This document shows positions 59,917-64,000 of a stretch of DNA of 64,000 nt, in pieces. Below the pieces are notes generated by a model. The model had not been told where the DNA came from, did no database searches, and worked only from the letters and a program-made list of their open reading frames with translations. Numbering within the stretch: position 1 is the stretch's first letter; the number at the start of each line of letters is the position of its first letter. Position numbers and translations under genes: made by a program. This DNA is from Myxococcales bacterium (GTDB lineage Bacteria > Myxococcota_A > Polyangia > Nannocystales > Nannocystaceae). The DNA lies in contig JACKDW010000002.1 in assembly GCA_020633295.1 (NCBI GenBank), positions 1,054,001-1,118,000 on the forward strand, written 5' to 3'.

Positions 59917-60762
59917 CTAGCGCTCGGCCGCCATGAAGGTCCACCAGAGGTCCTGGTTCTCGACGTAGTCGGGCTCGAAGAAGACCCCGGTGCCGTCGCC
60001 GCGGCGGTCGGTCTTCTCCCAGAAGAAGTGAACTTTGGAGAACCCTGCCTCGAGGAGCAGCTCCCGCAGCTCCGGCGCGGTCCACAGGCGCCAGTCGTAC
60101 GAGTACGCGCGCTCGAGCTTGGAGCCGTCCGGGAACAGGAAGTGGATGTAGCAGAGGATCTCGTGCGTGATGATGTTGAAGCGCGCCTGCTCCCAGCGGT
60201 ACACGAAGTCGCCGAGGTCGTTGTCGGTGACGTCCTCGCCCATCGACTCGCTGCCGCCGAGGAGGTCGAGGATGAACACGCCGTCGCGGTTGAGCCCCTC
60301 GTGCACGGCGGTGAAGTACTCGAGCAGCGCGGCGCGGGTCTTGAAGGTGCAGTAGGAGAAGTTGAGCGCGCAGGTGAGGTCGACCTTGGTCTTGCCGACC
60401 TCGCGCACGTCCGCGCAGCGCAGCTCGATGCGATCGGCGAGGTCGCCCCCGGCCGGCTCGATCCGATTGGTGCGCCCCCAGTCCATGGTCTCCTGCGAGA
60501 GGTCGACGCCGATCGCGGTCCGGTCCGCGCCCGCGCGCACCCAGGCGAGGCAGAGCGCTGCGGTGCCGCAGAAGTCCTCGCGCATGCTCAGCGGCTCGTG
60601 GTCGCGGAGCCTACGGTAGGTCTTGGCGAAGAACTTGACGTCCGTCGGCGGGTCCTGAACCGCGCGCTCGTAGAGCGCGTGAACGTCCGCTCGCTGGGCC
60701 ATGGGTTGTACGCGGCGTCCCGCGCGAGCGCGACCGCGAGTTTTTGAGGTTCGGGTAGCCAT
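59917..60762 (-). CDS. Class I SAM-dependent methyltransferase, paralogue 2
   Basis: 281 residues, clearly homologous to its neighbour throughout: REDFCGTAALCLAWVRAGAD, RTAIGVDLSQETMDWGRTNR, LTCALNFSYCTFKTRAALLE, YSYDWRLWTAPELRELLLEA and the end NQDLWWTFMAAER. The two copies have diverged in many positions, indicating an old duplication maintained by selection. Paralogue 2 is upstream in the pair. The basic opening TRGRARAGRRVQP resembles its sister. Possibly heterodimeric; target unknown. Confidence 0.85.
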   Translation of the reverse strand: MATRTSKTRGRARAGRRVQPMAQRADVHALYERAVQDPPTDVKFFAKTYRRLRDHEPLSMREDFCGTAALCLAWVRAGADRTAIGVDLSQETMDWGRTNRIEPAGGDLADRIELRCADVREVGKTKVDLTCALNFSYCTFKTRAALLEYFTAVHEGLNRDGVFILDLLGGSESMGEDVTDNDLGDFVYRWEQARFNIITHEILCYIHFLFPDGSKLERAYSYDWRLWTAPELRELLLEAGFSKVHFFWEKTDRRGDGTGVFFEPDYVENQDLWWTFMAAER

Positions 60763-60912
60763 GAAGAACGCGCCGGGCGAAGTCGAGCGCAGGGATACCC
60801 TGATTCTCGAGGGCCGTCACGGGCTTTCGTGGCGACTCTTCGTCGCAGCGCGCCGTACGAGCGCTTCGACGACGTCGCGTGTCGGAGTCGGCGCGCTTCG
60901 TCGAGGCGAAGC

Positions 60913-61001
60913 GCTACTCGGCGTCGCTACTCGGCGTCGCTACTCGGCGTCGCTACTCGGCGTCGCTACGGCGTCGCTACTCGGCGTCGCTACTCGGCGT
61001 C
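60913..61001. repeat. 13-bp tandem repeat, seven copies
   Basis: GCTACTCGGCGTC repeats head to tail six times intact, with one 11-base copy (GCTACGGCGTC) in the middle. It lies immediately beyond the stop of the J-domain gene and upstream of the methyltransferase pair. Thirteen is not a multiple of three, so it is not coding. Slippage-prone; no half-site symmetry seen. Confidence 0.9.
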
Positions 61002-61002
61002 G

Positions 61003-61479
61003 CTACTTCGCGCCGAGGTAGGCGGCGAGGCCGTTGTAGGCCTCGGTGATGTTGCGCGTGACCTCGGTCGCGGCTCGGAGCTTCTCCGGGTCCTGGGCGA
61101 ACTTGTCGGGGTGGTACTGGCGCAGCAGTCGACGGTACGACTTGCGCACGGCCTCGAAGTCCGCGCCGGGCTCAAGCTCGAGGGTCTTGTACCAGCGACG
61201 CCGCTGCTCCGCGGGCGGCGGGCCGCCGCTCGAGGGGCCGCTGCCGGAGCGCTGCTTGGCTTTCTCGTAGGCCTTCTCCCAGGCCTCCTCGGCGGCGTCC
61301 TTGACCCGTCGCGCGGTGCGCCCTGCCTTGGCGCCGACGGTCTGGTTCTTCTTGAGCTCCTCGTCGAGCGCCCGCTTGTCCTCCTCCGACAGACCGTCCA
61401 TGAGGTCGGAGTCGAAGGCGCTGCGGAAGTCGCTGAGATTCGAACGGGCGAGATCCCAAAGCCGCTTGGTGACGCTCAC
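61003..61479 (-). CDS. J-domain protein with C-terminal DnaJ domain
   Basis: 158 residues. The J domain is at the C terminus (about residues 95-158): WYKTLELEPGADFEAVRKSY, RRLLRQYHPDKFAQDPEKLR with the HPD motif, and ITEAYNGLAAYLG. The N-terminal 90 residues are helical and charged (DLARSNLSDFRSAFDSDLMD, SEEDKRALDEELKKNQTVG), then Gly/Ser/Pro-rich. It should stimulate DnaK ATPase through HPD while the N-terminal part confers specificity. No DnaK is nearby. It differs from canonical DnaJ, which starts with the J domain. It ends directly against the 13-bp tandem repeat. Confidence 0.9.
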   Translation of the reverse strand: MSVTKRLWDLARSNLSDFRSAFDSDLMDGLSEEDKRALDEELKKNQTVGAKAGRTARRVKDAAEEAWEKAYEKAKQRSGSGPSSGGPPPAEQRRRWYKTLELEPGADFEAVRKSYRRLLRQYHPDKFAQDPEKLRAATEVTRNITEAYNGLAAYLGAK

Positions 61480-61573
61480 GAGTTAACTATCGTCCTTTTT
61501 TGGGCTCGTGCAAACGCGGACGCGGCCGCGAGTCCACGGTCTCGCGGCCGGCCGAGAAGTTCGTCCACGCTCG

Positions 61574-62053
61574 TTAGAGGTCGATGTATTCCGGCTCTTC
61601 GGCTGGCTTGAGCTCGCTGGCCGGGGGCTCGGCGAGCTCCTCTTCAAGCTCGAGCTGCGCGAGCTCGTCTGGGGTCAGATCGCGGGTTCGAACGGCGGAC
61701 TGCGCGTCTCCGCGCATCTGTCGCGTGCGCTGGTGGCTGACGACGTCAGCGAGCCGGAGCGCCATCGCGGGCCCGAGGTTCTTGAACTCAACGCCCATGC
61801 CGCGCGGCTCGTCGGAGTGATAGACGACCTTGCCGGGGCCCGTGATCACGACCGGGTCGTCGAGCAGGACGGTGAAGCTGATCTCGACCATCGTGCCGAT
61901 GGGGACGCGATGGCGCGTGTTGACGAACACGCCGGTCTCGCTGACGTTGCTGACGAAGGTCAACGTACCGGCCGCGAGCTCGGCGAATTCGGCGTTGACG
62001 GGGAACCGCTCTCCGCGGCGTCGCTCGTTGATCGGCTTGGGCCGGTCTGCCAT
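61574..62053 (-). CDS. PilZ-domain protein
   Basis: 159 residues. The cyclic-di-GMP motifs are present: RxxxR as RRRGER at residues 11-16, and (D/N)xSxxG as NVSETG at 36-41. A beta-barrel follows (VPIGTMVEISFTVLLDDPVV, GKVVYHSDEPRGMGVEFKNL), then an acidic tail ending in EEPEYIDL. A stand-alone PilZ, so probably a soluble adaptor acting on motility, secretion or polysaccharide systems. It lies between rng and the J-domain gene, all leftward and closely spaced. Confidence 0.92.
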   Translation of the reverse strand: MADRPKPINERRRGERFPVNAEFAELAAGTLTFVSNVSETGVFVNTRHRVPIGTMVEISFTVLLDDPVVITGPGKVVYHSDEPRGMGVEFKNLGPAMALRLADVVSHQRTRQMRGDAQSAVRTRDLTPDELAQLELEEELAEPPASELKPAEEPEYIDL

Positions 62054-62088
62054 CGTCGTGCGCCTCCGGCGTGCTCACGCGCCCGCGG

Positions 62089-63600
62089 TCAGTGGCGGTG
62101 CTTGCTCTTGCTCGAGATCTTGAACTGCTCGACGTGGAAGTCGCGGCGCCCCTGGATCTCGATACCCCGCTGGATGCGCTTGACCATGTTGTCGACCGCC
62201 GCGATCTCCGGGCCGTTCATCAGCTCGGCGACCGCCGGGCTTGACTGCACGAAAATCGTATCACCGTTGAGGTGGGGGGCCTCCCGGCGAATTTCGCGCA
62301 AAATTTCGTAGCACATCGTGCTGGGGCTCTTGGTGTAGCCCTTGCCGTTGCAGTACGAGCACGACTCCGTGAGCATCCGGCCGAGGCTCTCGCGCGTGCG
62401 CTTGCGGCTCATCTCGACGAGACCCATCTCGGAGATCTTCGTGATGTGAGCCTTGGCGCGATCGCGCCGCAGCGCGTCCTGCAGCTTGCGGTAGACCTTG
62501 CGCCGGTTCGACTCCTTATCCATGTCGATGAAGTCGATGATCACGAGCCCGCCGAGGTTGCGCAGGCGCAGCTGCTCGGCGATCTCCTCGGCGGCCTCGA
62601 TGTTCGTCTGCGTGATGGTCTCCTCGAGCGTCTTGCCCTTGGCGCCGACGAATTTGCCCGTGTTGACGTCGATCGCGGTGAGCGCCTCGCCCTGGTCGAA
62701 GACCAGCGAGCCGCCGCTCTTGAGCGGGACCTTGCGCTCGAGCGCGCGATCGATCTCTTGCTCGATGCCGTAGCCGTCGAAGATCGGCTCTCGGCTGCTG
62801 TAGAGCTCGATCTTGTCGGCGTAGTCCGGCATGAACGCGCGCACGAATTTCTGCAGGCGCTCGTGCTGCGCGCGATCGTCGACGATCACGCGATCGAGCT
62901 CCGGGGACAGGTTGTCGCGGACGACCCGGAGCATGAGGTTGAGGTCGCGGTACAGCAGCACCGGCGCCCGATGGATGCGCTCGTTGAACTTGATGTTCCG
63001 CCAGCAGCGCAGCAGGTAGTCCATGCCCGCGCGGACCTGCCCGTTGCTCGCGTTCTCGGCGACGGTGCGGACGATGAAGCCCGTGCCCGGCGGGCGCATT
63101 TGATCGACGAGCTTGCGCAGGCGCTTGCGCTCGCGCTCGCTGCCAATCCGGCGCGAGATGCCGATGTGGCTGACTGTGGGCATGAACACCACATTGCGGC
63201 CCGGGAGCGAGATGTACGAGGTGATCCGCGCGCCCTTGCTGGAGATCGGGTCCTTGACGACCTGTACGAGGATCTCTTGCCCGGGGCGGACGAGCTCTTG
63301 GATGTTGGCGTGCTTGCCGGACCGGCGCGGCAGCCCGTCATCATCGCTCACTCGGTCGCCGCCGCTCCCTGGTACCGCGATGTCGCCCGCATAAAGGAAT
63401 GCGGCTTTCTCTTCGCCGATGTCGACGAACGCGGCTTGCATGCCAGGGAGCACGCGCAGGACCTTGCCCTTGTATACGTTCCCCACGGTGCCGCGCTCGC
63501 GCTCGCGCTCCATGAAGACCTCTGACAAGATCCCATTCTCAATGAGCGCTACCCTCGTCTCGGGACCGTCGGCGTTTACGACAATAACGGAATCAGACAC
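62089..63600 (-). CDS. rng: Ribonuclease G (RNase E/G family)
   Basis: Endoribonuclease that processes the 5' end of 16S rRNA and decays mRNAs. Visible: the S1-like domain (VGNVYKGKVLRVLPGMQAAF, VDIGEEKAAFLYAGD), the 5'-sensor and RNase H-like part (FMPTVSHIGISRRI), catalytic Asp in LTAIDVNTGKFVG and IIDFIDMDKE, and the zinc-link CSYCNGKG. The N terminus is short and there is no long C-terminal scaffold as in RNase E, hence RNase G. Length 503 is close to E. coli (489). It diverges from a partial gene at the window's end. Confidence 0.96.
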   Translation of the reverse strand: MSDSVIVVNADGPETRVALIENGILSEVFMERERERGTVGNVYKGKVLRVLPGMQAAFVDIGEEKAAFLYAGDIAVPGSGGDRVSDDDGLPRRSGKHANIQELVRPGQEILVQVVKDPISSKGARITSYISLPGRNVVFMPTVSHIGISRRIGSERERKRLRKLVDQMRPPGTGFIVRTVAENASNGQVRAGMDYLLRCWRNIKFNERIHRAPVLLYRDLNLMLRVVRDNLSPELDRVIVDDRAQHERLQKFVRAFMPDYADKIELYSSREPIFDGYGIEQEIDRALERKVPLKSGGSLVFDQGEALTAIDVNTGKFVGAKGKTLEETITQTNIEAAEEIAEQLRLRNLGGLVIIDFIDMDKESNRRKVYRKLQDALRRDRAKAHITKISEMGLVEMSRKRTRESLGRMLTESCSYCNGKGYTKSPSTMCYEILREIRREAPHLNGDTIFVQSSPAVAELMNGPEIAAVDNMVKRIQRGIEIQGRRDFHVEQFKISSKSKHRH

Positions 63601-63907
63601 GGTGACCGGGCATTCCTAGCACAACCGGACGCAGCCGTGCCAAACGCGAGCGAGTTCCAAAGCGGACATGAGAAGGCTCAACACGGGGGCTGTAGACGGC
63701 GCCCGCGTCTTCGTGTCCGGCTCGAGACGAGGCGCTGAGCCGGAGCGCGGGAGTCACGCGGCGCGGAGGCGCGCCGGCTCGGAGACGCCCGGGATCTCGC
63801 TGCGAGCAGGGGACCCGCTCAAACACGCGGTAATTACCCCGTTGTTCGCGCTTGCGCCCCCACTCGGCCCTTCCCCGGCCCGTGCCCCTCCTGTAGTCTT
63901 CGCCGCG
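63601..63907. other. Divergent promoter region between rng and the last gene
   Basis: About 300 bases without a supported gene. The 10-bp palindrome GGTAATTACC lies at 63829-63838, roughly 70 bases before the next start. I see no clear promoter hexamers. Confidence 0.4.
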
Positions 63908-64000
63908 ATGGCCTTCCAGTATCAGCCTGGGATCTACAAGACGACCAAGTACCTGCCCGGAAATGAGGCCCAGGTGGGACCGAACCAGCTCGTGCTGATT
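63908..64000 (+). CDS. N-terminal fragment of an unidentified protein
   Basis: The first 31 codons only: it opens MAFQYQPGIYKTTKYLPGNE and continues without a stop to the window edge. No signal peptide or TM segment is seen in this part. The start codon sits just after GCCGCG without a strong ribosome-binding site. No family can be named from this. Confidence 0.5.
   Translation, partial: MAFQYQPGIYKTTKYLPGNEAQVGPNQLVLI

Noticed and set aside
60913..61001. CRISPR-like or coding interpretation of the 13-bp array
   Set aside because: Unit is too short, there are no spacers, and 13 is not a multiple of three.
1..64000. Looked for integrases, transposases, phage genes, CRISPR-Cas, toxin-antitoxin and secretion clusters
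   Set aside because: None supported. Apart from the repeat-rich gaps, coding DNA looks uniform in composition, so no transferred island is evident.

Overview
The window is a high-GC (about 65-70%) bacterial chromosome segment. Gene content and style point to a myxobacterium (Myxococcota): many exported lipoproteins, a Hanks-type kinase, a receiver-adenylate cyclase fusion, a Roadblock-like protein, PilZ, a sigma-54-type promoter and long arrays of Arg/Ala-rich antisense frames. I infer the phylum and cannot fix the genus. Most of the window is core chromosome. I saw no insertion sequence, phage, integrase or CRISPR array.

Left part (1-17 kb) is the replication-origin neighbourhood. Leftward run mutM-rsmA-tsaD lies beside a rhomboid protease. 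A cluster of five parS-type ParB sites starts inside the last codons of the rhomboid gene and runs to rsmG. Next come a bioF-like gene and the leftward ribosome/membrane-insertion operon rpmH-rnpA-yidD-yidC-khpB(jag)-mnmE, whose first gene is only 49 codons. An AT-rich, DnaA-box-like gap (candidate oriC) separates it from rightward dnaN-recF-gyrB. dnaA is not here, nor are parA and parB.

17-31 kb mixes envelope and repair genes: a DUF3347-type copper-site lipoprotein, outer-membrane barrels, thiE, uvrB followed by an XRE regulator, a Ser/Thr kinase, a metallo-beta-lactamase-fold hydrolase, a UvrD-type helicase, and a HisKA-like/receiver/class III cyclase protein.

32-41 kb holds a thioester-containing alpha-2-macroglobulin lipoprotein of 1975 residues followed by pbpC (penicillin-binding protein 1C), the classic periplasmic defence/repair pair. 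It is followed by about 1.1 kb of non-coding DNA with a degenerate ~45-bp tandem repeat and two copies of an operator-like dyad before a 200-residue protein of unknown function.

42-54 kb: lipoproteins, a ComEA-type helix-hairpin-helix protein, proC, a TonB-dependent receptor, an XRE regulator, then a gene-poor interval containing a sigma-54-like promoter, a 54-codon small frame and four consecutive hairpins. A Roadblock-like gene and a Crp/Fnr regulator diverge around another dyad. An S41 peptidase lipoprotein and a LolA-like lipoprotein follow.

54-64 kb: bacterioferritin and its ferredoxin under a perfect 9-1-9 Fur box, a subtilisin with a membrane-embedded C terminus, tRNA-Arg(TCG), rimO, a tandem pair of paralogous methyltransferases, a J-domain protein, PilZ, and ribonuclease G. 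One gene runs off each end of the window.
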